Shown here piece by piece: positions 7,205 to 15,809 of a DNA stretch of 33,956 bases. The notes beneath the pieces are model-generated. The model did no database searches. It was not told where the DNA came from and saw only the letters and a list, made by a program, of their open reading frames with translations. Each line of letters starts with the position of its first letter. The stretch's first letter is position 1. The stretch covers positions 78,386 to 112,341 of the forward strand of contig CAJUES010000004.1 in the NCBI GenBank assembly GCA_910585765.1. The letters are read 5' to 3'. Origin of the DNA: an uncultured Lachnospiraceae bacterium (GTDB lineage: Bacteria; Bacillota; Clostridia; Lachnospirales; Lachnospiraceae). A program made the translations under genes and the position numbers.

Positions 7205-8938
7205 ATGAATGGTAAGAAACGTTTGAGCATCACGGTAGTCATTTTAGTTCCGGTCTTCATCCTCGGGGTGCTGGCGATCTTTTCCAACATTACGGCGATC
7301 AGCAACCTGAAAAGAGTCAATATGACCGCGGTGACGATATCAGATGAGCACATGGTCAATATTTCACAGCTCAGCGACATTGAGAAGGAACTGCAGGAGA
7401 TCCACAAGAAGGCGCTCTCACATATCATCGCGACGGATCTTGACACACTGATCGCGACAGTGGCGGAGGTGCGCGCCGAGGAGGAAGTGCTTGACAAGTA
7501 TCTGGTGGAGTACAAGGACAGCCTGATCGAGGCGGATGCATCTGCGTATGATACGCTCGTGTCCAATTATGAGACGATGAAGTACGAGATCGCAAACCTG
7601 ATGGCGTTCAGCGGGAACGCGGAGAAAGAACAAGCTTTTGCTCTGGCGAACGGAACGATCAAGCAGTGCAGCGACGAGATGCAGCGCCAGGTCGAGATCA
7701 TGATGGAGAGCGCACAGGAGAGCGCGTCGCAGGCAAGTGATGCGCTGACGGCTGAGTACAACGGGGCAGTGCTCAAGAATATGATCATTGTCGGCCTCAG
7801 CGTGACCGCGCTGCTCATCACCTTGTACAGCGTGTTCGTGCTGATCATCAGAAAACTGATCGTAGCCAACCGCGAGATCAATGATATCATCAACGGTATC
7901 GACCAGAGCCAGGGCGACTTGACAAAGCGGATCAGCATTTTGTCCAATGACGAGATCGCAGATCTCGGAAACGGTATCAACACGTTCATGGGAAAACTGC
8001 AGAGCATCATGAAGATGATCATCGAAAATTCCAGAAAGCTCGAGGAGGTTGTCAGCGAGGTGCAGGAGAGCGTGCGCACTTCCAACGACAGCGCGTCAGA
8101 TCTGTCGGCAGTCACGCAGGAGCTGTCAGCCACGATGCAGGAGGTCGGGCATTCCGCGACGATCATCAATCAGAACGCGGAGTCTGTGCGCAGCGAGGTT
8201 GAGATCATTGCGGACAAGTCGAACAGCATCAATGACTACTCCAGGAAGATGAAGGAAAATGCGGACACGATGGAGTCGAACGCAAAATTAAACATGCAGG
8301 AGACGAGCACAAAGGTGCAGGAGATCCTCGAAGTTCTGAACCAGGCGATCGAGGAGAGCAGGAGCGTCGAGCAGGTGAACGGGCTGACCAACGATATCCT
8401 GAGCATATCCAGCCAGACAAACCTCCTTGCGCTGAATGCTTCGATCGAGGCGGCAAGGGCAGGAGACGCGGGAAAAGGCTTTGCGGTCGTGGCGGATGAG
8501 ATCAGACAGCTTGCGGACTCAAGCCGCGCGACGGCGAACCGCATCCAGGAGATCAACGGTGTTGTCACGAATGCGGTGCAGAATCTTGCAGGGCATTCCA
8601 ACAATCTGGTGGAGTATATGACCAACTCGATCCTGCCGGAGTTTGAGAACTTCGTCAGCAGCGGGGAGCAGTACAGGGACAATGCCACATACATAGAGGG
8701 CGTCATGAACGAGTTCACGGCAAAGACGGACGACCTCAAACGCGCTGTCGACGAGATCGCCACATCGATCGAGACGATCACGGATGCGATCGAGGAGGGG
8801 GCAAGGGGCGTGACGGGCGCAGCGGAGAGCACGCAGGTACTTGTCGGGGATATGGAGAATATCAGCAATAGAATGGAAGAGAACCAGCAGATCGCGGCAG
8901 CGCTCCAGAAGGAAACCGACGTGTTCAAGAATTTCTGA
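7205..8938 (+). CDS. methyl-accepting chemotaxis protein
   Basis: 577 residues. TM1 spans about residues 8-27, an extracellular helical (four-helix-bundle type) domain about 28-192, and TM2 about 193-215. A HAMP linker follows (REINDIINGIDQSQGDLTKRISI...NDEIADLGNGINTFM) and then a signalling coiled coil. The hairpin tip is ISSQTNLLALNASIEAARAGDAGKGFAVVADEIRQLA, the CheA/CheW-contacting signature. There is no C-terminal CheR-binding pentapeptide. It is co-transcribed with the binding protein 12 bases upstream. Family knowledge: it controls CheA and hence the flagella. The physical pairing with the upstream lipoprotein suggests indirect sensing of a sugar. Confidence 0.95.
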   Translation: MNGKKRLSITVVILVPVFILGVLAIFSNITAISNLKRVNMTAVTISDEHMVNISQLSDIEKELQEIHKKALSHIIATDLDTLIATVAEVRAEEEVLDKYLVEYKDSLIEADASAYDTLVSNYETMKYEIANLMAFSGNAEKEQAFALANGTIKQCSDEMQRQVEIMMESAQESASQASDALTAEYNGAVLKNMIIVGLSVTALLITLYSVFVLIIRKLIVANREINDIINGIDQSQGDLTKRISILSNDEIADLGNGINTFMGKLQSIMKMIIENSRKLEEVVSEVQESVRTSNDSASDLSAVTQELSATMQEVGHSATIINQNAESVRSEVEIIADKSNSINDYSRKMKENADTMESNAKLNMQETSTKVQEILEVLNQAIEESRSVEQVNGLTNDILSISSQTNLLALNASIEAARAGDAGKGFAVVADEIRQLADSSRATANRIQEINGVVTNAVQNLAGHSNNLVEYMTNSILPEFENFVSSGEQYRDNATYIEGVMNEFTAKTDDLKRAVDEIATSIETITDAIEEGARGVTGAAESTQVLVGDMENISNRMEENQQIAAALQKETDVFKNF

Positions 8939-8951
8939 TGATTTTAAAATT

Positions 8952-9007
8952 ATCATAGAACAAAAGTTCGCCAAAGACTTGACTTTGGCGGACTTTTGTT
9001 CTATGAT
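8952..9007 (+). terminator. very long hairpin after the chemoreceptor gene, probable terminator
   Basis: A 25-base stem, 8952-8976 against 8983-9007, encloses a six-base loop (ACTTGA) and has a single G-U pair. The inner GCCAAAG/CTTTGGC stem followed by GGACTTTTGTT could act as an intrinsic terminator. The full stem is unusually long, with no T run after it. Confidence 0.65.
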
Positions 9008-9019
9008 TACGATAGGGCG

Positions 9020-9050
9020 TGTCCGCAGGCGGTCAGAAAGCCGGCGGACA
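9020..9050. other. short perfect dyad upstream of thiN
   Basis: TGTCCGC (9020-9026) pairs with GCGGACA (9044-9050), with an inner GGC/GCC, making about a ten-pair stem. It is directly followed by TAATATAGG, which could be part of a -10 region. It may be an operator or an RNA hairpin; no known thiamine (THI-box) riboswitch motif was recognised here. Confidence 0.35.
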
Positions 9051-9104
9051 TAATATAGGATGATAAGATCTGGCAGACAGTGATGAGAGGACAGGATAGA
9101 ACGT

Positions 9105-9758
9105 ATGGGAAAGTGTGTGATAATCGGAGCAGGGGCGTGTGACACGCAGAGACTCAGGGAACGGCTGGCGGTCAATGACGGGGATCTGTGCATCGCCGCG
9201 GACGGAGGGATGGATCATCTGTCTGAGATCGGATTGACACCGGATATCGTGTTAGGCGATATGGACTCGCTGGAAAACGAGGATGTGATCCGTTCTCAGC
9301 GTGCAGATTTTTGTGTGAAGAGGCTCCCTGCCGAGAAGGATGATACGGACATGCTCGCGGCGATCAAGGAGGGACTGGCAGCAGGGTATCGGCAGTTTGA
9401 GCTTTACGGGGCACTTGGCGGGCGGATCGACCATACGCTTGCAAATATCCAGTGCCTGCTGTATCTGTCAAATCGGGGTGCGAAAGGTACGATCGTGGGT
9501 GACGATGTCACGCTGACACTGATCAGGAATGAAAGTATTACTTTTGATGCGGACAGCGCCTGCAAGGGAAAACGCATCTCCGTATTTGCGTTCGGTGCAG
9601 ATGCACACGGGGTGTCAGAAAAGGGATTGAAGTATTTATTGGATCATGTTACAGTAAAACAGGAGTTTCCGGTTGGTGTGAGCAATGAATTTCTAGGAGA
9701 AGATGCCGAGATCACGGTGGAGGATGGCATGCTCTTGATCTGTTTGGAGGGATTTTGA
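9105..9758 (+). CDS. thiN: thiamine pyrophosphokinase
   Basis: 217 residues, the usual size for bacterial thiamine pyrophosphokinase, which makes thiamine diphosphate from thiamine and ATP in the cytosol. Signatures: IAADGGMDHL and PDIVLGDMDSL near residues 29-55, then KDDTDMLAAIKEGL and ELYGALGGRIDHTLANI, which hold the acidic metal- and thiamine-binding positions. The last part (SVFAFGADAHGVSEKGLKY) is the thiamine-binding beta domain. The ATG at 9105 is preceded by a weak AGGA-type site. The next gene starts one base inside its stop codon (TGATG), so the two are translationally coupled. Confidence 0.93.
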   Translation: MGKCVIIGAGACDTQRLRERLAVNDGDLCIAADGGMDHLSEIGLTPDIVLGDMDSLENEDVIRSQRADFCVKRLPAEKDDTDMLAAIKEGLAAGYRQFELYGALGGRIDHTLANIQCLLYLSNRGAKGTIVGDDVTLTLIRNESITFDADSACKGKRISVFAFGADAHGVSEKGLKYLLDHVTVKQEFPVGVSNEFLGEDAEITVEDGMLLICLEGF

Positions 9759-10618
9759 TGATTTACACTTTTTCGACATGGCTTTTCTTTTTCTATTTCT
9801 ATTGTTTTTTGGGCTGGATCTGGGAGACTTGCTATGTGTCCGTTCTGAAGGCGAAGTGGGTCAACAGGGGCTTTATGAGAGGTCCCTTTCTGCCGATCTA
9901 TGGCTCCGGCGCGATCGTCGTGCTGATCTTTACGCTGCCGTTCCGCACCAACCCCGGGCTGGTGTTTGTCGTGGGGATGGCGAGCGCCACGATACTGGAG
10001 TATTTTACCGGGGCGGCGATGGAGCAGATGTTTCATGTGCGGTACTGGGATTACAGCAATCAGCGCCTGAACCTGAACGGTCATATCTGCGTGACATCCT
10101 CGCTTGCGTGGGGGATGTTCTCGGTGATCCTCACGCTGTACGGCCACACGCCGGTGGAGCGGCTTGTCTCCTGCATGAGCATCAATGTCTTGGAGGTCAT
10201 AGTCTTTGTGCTGACGGTCTATATATCGATCGATATGGCGGAGAGTGTCCGCGAGGCGATCAACCTCAAGGAAGTGCTGCTGAGCCTGGAGGAGAACAAC
10301 GAGGAGTTCCGGAGGCTTCAAAAGCACATCGAGATCGCGTCCGCATTTTATGGCGGCGAGTTAAAGGAGAGATCGGAGGCGGGGCTGAGAAAGATCAATT
10401 CCGCGCTGGAGTCCGGGAAGGAAATGTACGACAGGCTGGGGGAGAGCAGCCGGATGTCCAGGGCGGCGTTCATGCAGAAGGTGAACAGCGCAAGGTCCAG
10501 GAAAGAGTACGGCCGTATGAACTCGCTGTTAAAGCGTAACCCGCGCGCGGTGTCGAGGATGCACGAGGAAGCATTTTCAAGATTTGTGGAATTTGCGGAG
10601 GAAGACGCGGATCAATAG
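9758..10618 (+). CDS. CmpB-like membrane protein (putative ABC transporter type IV family)
   Basis: 286 residues from the ATG at 9758, with GGAGG seven bases upstream; a TTG three bases earlier is the less likely start. The N-terminal 150 residues hold about five membrane segments with family hallmarks FLGWIWETCYVSV, VNRGFMRGPFLPIYGSG, ATILEYFTGAAMEQMF and RYWDYS, matching the PF06541-type family named putative ABC-transporter. The C-terminal 110 residues are charged, helical and cytoplasmic. The biochemical role of this family is not established as far as I know. The start overlaps the thiN stop by one base; any link to thiamine uptake is only a guess. Confidence 0.8.
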   Translation: MIYTFSTWLFFFYFYCFLGWIWETCYVSVLKAKWVNRGFMRGPFLPIYGSGAIVVLIFTLPFRTNPGLVFVVGMASATILEYFTGAAMEQMFHVRYWDYSNQRLNLNGHICVTSSLAWGMFSVILTLYGHTPVERLVSCMSINVLEVIVFVLTVYISIDMAESVREAINLKEVLLSLEENNEEFRRLQKHIEIASAFYGGELKERSEAGLRKINSALESGKEMYDRLGESSRMSRAAFMQKVNSARSRKEYGRMNSLLKRNPRAVSRMHEEAFSRFVEFAEEDADQ

Positions 10619-10715
10619 ATAATAGTGGGGAGCGCCTGCATGCTGCAAAGGATAAGCGCGGCAGGTTCCTGCAGCGGATCAGAGGATGAATGAGCGAAAA
10701 CGAAAGGGGAAGATT

Positions 10716-11909
10716 ATGAGCGTGATTGATCGTAACGGATTGGCCAGGTTGGGCGAGGTGCTTGAGGAGAGCGTCAGGGCAGGGCAGGTCGCGGGCGGCA
10801 ATCTCTGTGTCCTTCACAGGGGAGAGGAAGTGTACTACGCGGAGGCGGGGTATGCGGACATCGCGAACCAGAAGAAAATAACAAGAGACAGCATTTTCCG
10901 TCTGTATTCCATGACAAAGCCCGTCACATCGGCGGCGGTGATGCTGCTGATGGAGCGCGGTGTCATCGATCTGCTCGATCCTGTGTCAAAGTACATACCG
11001 ACTTTCAGGGATATAAAGGTGGCGTCTTCGGAGGGGGATGTGGCAGCCGCCAGGCAGGTGACGATCAAGGACTGTCTGTCCATGACGTCGGGGCTGGCGT
11101 ACAACTGTGACCCGGATCCTGCAAGCCGCGCTGCCGCGCTGGTCTATGACGAGCTGGACAGGAGGCTGTACTCCGACGATCCGATGACGACCATGGAGAT
11201 GGCGTCAAAGCTGGGGCAGGGACGGCTTGCCTTCCAGCCGGGGGAGTGCTGGCGGTACGGGACGAGCGCTGATATCCTCGGCGCAGTGGTGGAGTCGGCG
11301 TCGGGTGTCCGTTTCGGGGATTTTTTGCGGAGAGAATTTTTTGAGCCGTTAAATATGAACGATACTGGTTTCAGCCTTGACGCGGCAGGGAGGGACAGGC
11401 TGACGAAAGTGTATGAGAAGACGGCAGGCGGGCTGGCTGAGTACCATGGAAACCACCTGGGGATCTGCAATCACATGGATGCCGACATCCGGTTTGAGTC
11501 GGGCGGAGCGGGGCTGGTGTCCACGATCGCCGACTACAGGCATTTTGCACAGATGCTCATGAACCGGGGGACGTATCAGGGCAGGACATATCTGGCGCCG
11601 GCGACAGTCGCATACATGACGGGCTGCCGTCTGTATCCGCACCAGCAGGCTATGATGGCGGGCTGGGAGAGTCTGGCAGGCTACAGCTACAGCAATCTGA
11701 TGCGCGTGATGACAGATCCGTCCCTGGCAGTGATCAACGGTTCGCAGGGAGAGTACGGCTGGGACGGATGGCTTGGACCGTACTTTGCAAACATGCCAGG
11801 GGAGGAGACGACGTTCCTGATGATGGTACAGCTGCGGGATGCCGGGACGTTCACCCTCACAAGAAAGCTCAGGAACGTGCTGGCGGCGTCACTGTCTGTC
11901 CAGCCATGA
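10716..11909 (+). CDS. serine hydrolase of the beta-lactamase (class C/esterase EstB-like) family
   Basis: 397 residues from the ATG at 10716, which has GAAAGGGGA upstream; an in-frame ATG at 10686 is less well placed. The nucleophile motif is S65-M-T-K68 in FRLYSMTKPVT. The second motif Y181 lies in CWRYGTSADILG. The third-motif region is FESGGAGLVSTIADYRHFAQML. This pattern is typical of secreted or cytosolic esterases and peptidases of the family rather than of true beta-lactamases. No signal peptide is visible, so it is probably cytoplasmic. The substrate is unknown. It is followed by a bidirectional terminator shared with the opposing ABC operon. Confidence 0.88.
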   Translation: MSVIDRNGLARLGEVLEESVRAGQVAGGNLCVLHRGEEVYYAEAGYADIANQKKITRDSIFRLYSMTKPVTSAAVMLLMERGVIDLLDPVSKYIPTFRDIKVASSEGDVAAARQVTIKDCLSMTSGLAYNCDPDPASRAAALVYDELDRRLYSDDPMTTMEMASKLGQGRLAFQPGECWRYGTSADILGAVVESASGVRFGDFLRREFFEPLNMNDTGFSLDAAGRDRLTKVYEKTAGGLAEYHGNHLGICNHMDADIRFESGGAGLVSTIADYRHFAQMLMNRGTYQGRTYLAPATVAYMTGCRLYPHQQAMMAGWESLAGYSYSNLMRVMTDPSLAVINGSQGEYGWDGWLGPYFANMPGEETTFLMMVQLRDAGTFTLTRKLRNVLAASLSVQP

Positions 11910-11916
11910 ATCTATT

Positions 11917-11966
11917 AAAAAAGATCGCGTGAAGGTCTGGGTACCTTCACACGATCTTTTTGTTTT
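11917..11966. terminator. bidirectional terminator between the serine hydrolase and ABC exporter genes
   Basis: AAAAAGATCGCGTGAAGGT pairs with ACCTTCACACGATCTTTTT with one mismatch. A T run follows on the plus strand and an A run precedes it, giving T on the minus strand, so it can end both convergent transcripts. Confidence 0.85.
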
Positions 11967-13743
11967 ATACGACATCCTGAAGCTGTGCCGTGTAGAGCTT
12001 GTAGTAAGCGCCCTTTTTCGCCATCAGCTCACTTGCGTTCCCCTCCTCCACGATGCCGCCGTTGTCGATGACAAAGATGCGGTCAGCTTTCTGGATTGTG
12101 GACAGGCGGTGTGCGATGACAAATGATGTGCGCCCTTTCAACAGGGCTTCGATGCCGTCCTGGACCAACAGCTCTGTCTTGGTGTCGATACTAGAGGTAG
12201 CCTCGTCCAGGATCAGTATCTTTGGCATGCTGACCATCGTCCGGGCGAAGGCGAGCAGCTGTTTTTGCCCGACAGACAGGCCGCCGCCGCGCTCCTCGAG
12301 CCTGGTGTTGTAGCCGTCGGGGAGTTTGGCGATAAAATCATGGGCGTGAACAGCTTTTGCCGCCGCGATAATTTCTTCGTCCGTCGCGTCTAACTTCCCG
12401 TATGCGATATTTTCGCGGATCGTTCCTGTGAACAGGAAATTGTCCTGCGTCATGATGCCCATCTGCTGCCGGAGACTCTCGATGCTGACTTTCTTGATAT
12501 CATGTCCGTCGACCTTGATCATGCCCTTCTGGATGTCGTAGAAGCGGCTGATCAGGTTCACGATGGTCGTTTTTCCGGCACCGGTAGGTCCCACGAGGGC
12601 GATCGTCTCGCCGGGATTGATGTGGAAGCTCACATCGTCAAGGACATTGATGCCCTCCTCGTAGGAGAATCCGACATGCTCAAAATCAACGGCACCGACG
12701 ATCTCGGGCATCTGTGTCACGCCCTCCGCATCCACGATCTCCGCGTCGGTATCGAGTATCTCAAAGATCCGCTCCGCGCCGGAGATGTTGGTGATCAGCT
12801 GGTTGTAAAAGTTGCTCAGGTTCATGATCGGCTGCCAGAACATGGATATATATGTGCCGAACGCGATCAGTGTTCCCACAGATACATTGTCGATGCCGAG
12901 GATCATGATGCCCGTAAACCACAGCGATACGTTGCCGAGTCCCCAGCAGAAATCGATGACAGAGCCGAAAGCGTCCGCGTACAGCACCGCATCCATAAAA
13001 GAGCGCTGATGTTCATCGACCAGGGTGCGGAAAGTCTCCTTTGTCTCTTTCTCGGCGGTAAAGCTCTGGATGATGCGGATGCCGGACATATCCTCATGCA
13101 CAAAGGCGTTCAAATTGGAAGATTTTTTTCGGAAAATCTGCCACCGCTTGTGGGAGCGCACTTGTATGAACCATACCCCGACGATCATGAGCGGAATGCT
13201 GATCAGCGCGGCAGCGGCAAGCTTCGCGTTTTTGACAAACATGATGCCCACCACCGCACAGATCGTGATAAAGTCCGGGATCAGGGTTGTGACACTGTTT
13301 GACAGCACGTCTTTCAGCGAGTTGATGTCCCCTATGATACGCGCGAGGATCTTTCCGGTCGGACGGCTGTCAAAAAATTTAAAGTCGAGGGTCTGAATAT
13401 GGGTGTAGAGCTGCTGCCGGATCGTGACCAGCACCTTGTTGCACACTTTTGCCATGATATACATGCGGGCTTTCACGAGGATGATCAGGATCGCATTGAG
13501 CAGCAGTGCGATCGCTGCAAGCCGGTACAGACCGGCGTAATCGCCGACTGAAATATGTCTGTCAATGGCGGACTCTATGATCAGCGGGTTGATGAGGCTC
13601 ACGCACACGCAGTATGCCATGATCAGCAGCACTGCGAAGATGGGAGCCTTGTGTGTGAGCAGATAGGAAAAAAGCCTGCCCAGCGTTTTTAGTTTGCCCA
13701 CTTCTTTCAGGTTTTCGTCTTCCTTGTAGGAATTAATTGCCAT
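11965..13743 (-). CDS. ABC exporter half-transporter, canonical-ATPase subunit (second gene)
   Basis: 592 residues. An N-terminal six-helix exporter membrane domain covers about residues 15-310, then an ATPase domain. Walker A is GPTGAGKTT, the Q-loop is GIMTQDNFLF, the signature is the altered LSVGQ, Walker B is ILILDEATSSID with the catalytic Glu, and the H-loop is VIAHRLST. The start is set at 13743 by AAGGAGGTG just upstream on the minus strand. It overlaps the upstream ABC gene by 11 bases, so the two are translationally coupled and probably form a heterodimer. Exporters of this kind usually handle drugs, peptides or lipids; the substrate cannot be read from the sequence. Confidence 0.93.
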   Translation of the reverse strand: MAINSYKEDENLKEVGKLKTLGRLFSYLLTHKAPIFAVLLIMAYCVCVSLINPLIIESAIDRHISVGDYAGLYRLAAIALLLNAILIILVKARMYIMAKVCNKVLVTIRQQLYTHIQTLDFKFFDSRPTGKILARIIGDINSLKDVLSNSVTTLIPDFITICAVVGIMFVKNAKLAAAALISIPLMIVGVWFIQVRSHKRWQIFRKKSSNLNAFVHEDMSGIRIIQSFTAEKETKETFRTLVDEHQRSFMDAVLYADAFGSVIDFCWGLGNVSLWFTGIMILGIDNVSVGTLIAFGTYISMFWQPIMNLSNFYNQLITNISGAERIFEILDTDAEIVDAEGVTQMPEIVGAVDFEHVGFSYEEGINVLDDVSFHINPGETIALVGPTGAGKTTIVNLISRFYDIQKGMIKVDGHDIKKVSIESLRQQMGIMTQDNFLFTGTIRENIAYGKLDATDEEIIAAAKAVHAHDFIAKLPDGYNTRLEERGGGLSVGQKQLLAFARTMVSMPKILILDEATSSIDTKTELLVQDGIEALLKGRTSFVIAHRLSTIQKADRIFVIDNGGIVEEGNASELMAKKGAYYKLYTAQLQDVV

Positions 13744-15487
13744 GGTATGCACCTCCTTTCCTGACTGCAGCCGGCTCACCGTACTGCGATACATAGGTGG
13801 TATAGTATAAGCCCTTTTTTGCGAGAAGCGCGTCGTGCGTCCCGCGCTCGGCGATCGAGCCGTTCTCGAGGACGATGATCTCGTCCGCGTGGCGCACGGC
13901 GCTGATGCGGTGGGCGATGATGAGTTTCGTGGTGTCGGGCAGCGCTTTCAGCGTCTTTTGTATCTCGTGCTCCGTCTCCATGTCCAGCGCGGATGTCGAG
14001 TCGTCCATGATCAGGATCGGCGTGTGTTTTGCAAACGCCCGCGCGATGCTGATGCGCTGCTTCTGACCGCCCGAGAGTCCGACGCCGCGCTCGCCGATGA
14101 CGGTTTCATATTCATCGGGCATCTTTTCGATGAAACTGCTCGCCTGTGCGTCTCTGGAAGCCTTCCGCACGACTGGCTCGTCAATGTACTTCTTTTTGCC
14201 GAGCTTTACATTTTCATTGATCGTGTCTGAGAACAGGAATACGTCCTGCATCACGATGGAGATGCTTCCCCGGAGCTGCTTTAGCGAAAGCTCCCTGATG
14301 TCCACACCGTCAAGGCGGATACAGCCGTCGGTGGCATCGTACTGTCTCTGGAGCAACTGGATCACTGAGGTTTTGCCTGCGCCGGTAGCACCCATGATGC
14401 CGATCGTGGAGCCTGCCGCTGCCTCAAAAGTGATGTCGTGCAGGATTTCATGCATATCTTCCTTGTGAAAGGAAACGTGGGAAAATTCAATCTTTCCCTG
14501 CACGTTGTCCAGCGTGACCGGATTTTCAACCTCTGTGATGGCAGGTGTCTGTTCATAGATCTTGACGATCTTCTTGTTCGAGGCGATGCCGGCGGAGAAG
14601 TCGTTTGACAGCCAGCCGAGCATCTCCATGGGCCATACGATATTGTTGGAGTACTCGAGGAAAGCACCGAGCACACCCAGGGTGATCGTCCCCTGAATGA
14701 CAAGGCGTCCGCCGAGCAGGAGGATGACCATAGGCAGAAGCTTTGTGATGATCTGCAGGTACGGATAGTAGCGCACAAACACTTTGGACTGCCGCATGTT
14801 GAGCTCGTAGTAGCGCTGGTTGTGCGACAGGAATTTGCCGATCTCAAACTTTTCCCGCGCAAATGCCTTCACGGTGCGCACCCCGGCAAGATTTTCTTCC
14901 GCCACAGTGTTGAGGATCGCGTTTTCCTCGCTGATATCCTCGTAGATCGTACCGAGATGGCGTTCCATGCTGACGGCGATCAGTGCGGACAGGAACATCG
15001 CGACTGTCGGTATGATGGCGAGCGGTGCGTGAAGCCGGTACATACAGAAGAGCACCACACAGGTGTGGAAGATGACCTCTAAGATCAGCATGCTCACGTA
15101 GGACAGGGTGTTCCAGATCCTGTCGATATCGTCCTTGACGCGCGCCATGAGTTCTCCGGTGTTTGTCTTGTCAAAGAAGCTGCAGCTCAGGCTCTGGATG
15201 TGGTCAAACAGATTCTTCCGCATATCCGAGCCGATGGACGAGCCCACTTTGTCAAAAATATATTCCTTGGTGTACTGAAAAATACAGCGCCCCACGCCGA
15301 CGAGCAGGATGCCGCCGAGCAGATAGGGCAGGATCGTGAGATTGCCGCCCAGGATCACGTCGTCGATGATGTGCATGGTGAGCATCGGCGCCAGCATATC
15401 AAGGGAAACACTGACGAGCAGTGAAGCGATGGCAAAGGCGTAATGCCATTTGTATTCCCAGATGTAAGTTGATAGTTTCTTTCTCAT
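13733..15487 (-). CDS. ABC exporter half-transporter, degenerate-site subunit (first gene)
   Basis: 584 residues, start at 15487 preceded by GGAGGGAGGGAG. The membrane domain (six helices) is followed by an ATPase domain with Walker A GATGAGKTS, Q-loop VMQDVFLF, intact signature LSGGQ, and Walker B ILIMDDSTSALD, where Asp replaces the catalytic Glu. Combined with the LSVGQ of the partner this gives one degenerate and one canonical ATP site, the standard arrangement of heterodimeric exporters such as BmrCD, LmrCD and TM287/288 (family knowledge). The gene is read from a leader with a small ORF and a terminator. Confidence 0.93.
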   Translation of the reverse strand: MRKKLSTYIWEYKWHYAFAIASLLVSVSLDMLAPMLTMHIIDDVILGGNLTILPYLLGGILLVGVGRCIFQYTKEYIFDKVGSSIGSDMRKNLFDHIQSLSCSFFDKTNTGELMARVKDDIDRIWNTLSYVSMLILEVIFHTCVVLFCMYRLHAPLAIIPTVAMFLSALIAVSMERHLGTIYEDISEENAILNTVAEENLAGVRTVKAFAREKFEIGKFLSHNQRYYELNMRQSKVFVRYYPYLQIITKLLPMVILLLGGRLVIQGTITLGVLGAFLEYSNNIVWPMEMLGWLSNDFSAGIASNKKIVKIYEQTPAITEVENPVTLDNVQGKIEFSHVSFHKEDMHEILHDITFEAAAGSTIGIMGATGAGKTSVIQLLQRQYDATDGCIRLDGVDIRELSLKQLRGSISIVMQDVFLFSDTINENVKLGKKKYIDEPVVRKASRDAQASSFIEKMPDEYETVIGERGVGLSGGQKQRISIARAFAKHTPILIMDDSTSALDMETEHEIQKTLKALPDTTKLIIAHRISAVRHADEIIVLENGSIAERGTHDALLAKKGLYYTTYVSQYGEPAAVRKGGAYHGN

Positions 15488-15542
15488 AAAAAATAGCTCC
15501 CTCCCTCCGGTAGTCTCCGGTGATAAAGTGATAAAAAGATAC

Positions 15543-15574
15543 AAAAAAACCTCATGGTAAAATCACCATGAGGT
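15543..15574 (-). terminator. intrinsic terminator in the ABC exporter leader (attenuator candidate)
   Basis: On the minus strand CCTCATGGT (15573-15565) pairs with ACCATGAGG (15558-15550) and is followed by seven T. No gene ends upstream on this strand: the only transcript that can reach it starts at the promoter 15779-15807 and carries the leader ORF. It therefore most likely gates expression of the two ABC genes, whose start codon lies about 55 bases further on. Confidence 0.85.
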
Positions 15575-15613
15575 CAGATGACAGTGTGATCATCGTTGAT
15601 AAAGTACAGTTTA

Positions 15614-15709
15614 TCAGATACAATATCCCCCGGAGATAATTTTACTATTGCGTATGCTGTATGTTGTTATGGAATGATCCGCTGCTGCAGTGAAAGACTT
15701 GTTAAACAT
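15614..15709 (-). CDS. 31-codon leader peptide ORF upstream of the ABC exporter
   Basis: ATG at 15709 preceded by AAAGGAG at eight bases, a stronger site than many genes in the window. The peptide starts MFNKSFTAAADHSI, ends SKIISGGYCI and stops at TGA 15616-15614. About 40 bases separate its stop from the base of the terminator stem. Position, ribosome site and size fit a regulatory leader peptide whose translation status controls the terminator, as known for bmrB-bmrCD in Bacillus subtilis. Expression is not shown by sequence alone. Confidence 0.65.
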   Translation of the reverse strand: MFNKSFTAAADHSITTYSIRNSKIISGGYCI

Positions 15710-15778
15710 AGTACTATCTCCTTTCCTGTGCGGCATCTGCTGTTTTTCCAACAAATGCTATAAATGGTTACTTCATAT

Positions 15779-15807
15779 AACATACTCTCATTTCAGACGG
15801 TTGTCAA
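15779..15807 (-). promoter_or_regulatory. sigma-A promoter of the ABC exporter leader
   Basis: On the minus strand TTGACA (15807-15802) and TATGTT (15784-15779) are 17 bases apart. Transcription would start near 15772 and give a leader of about 200 bases before the terminator hairpin. Confidence 0.7.
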
Positions 15808-15809
15808 CT

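Noticed and set aside
9008..9104. Thiamine (THI-box) riboswitch before thiN
   Set aside because: The conserved CTGAGA and ACCTGAT-type blocks are absent; only a short dyad is present.
10716..11909. True beta-lactamase resistance gene
   Set aside because: The SxxK motif is present but no signal peptide or class-specific KTG motif is visible; the sequence fits the broader esterase/peptidase group.
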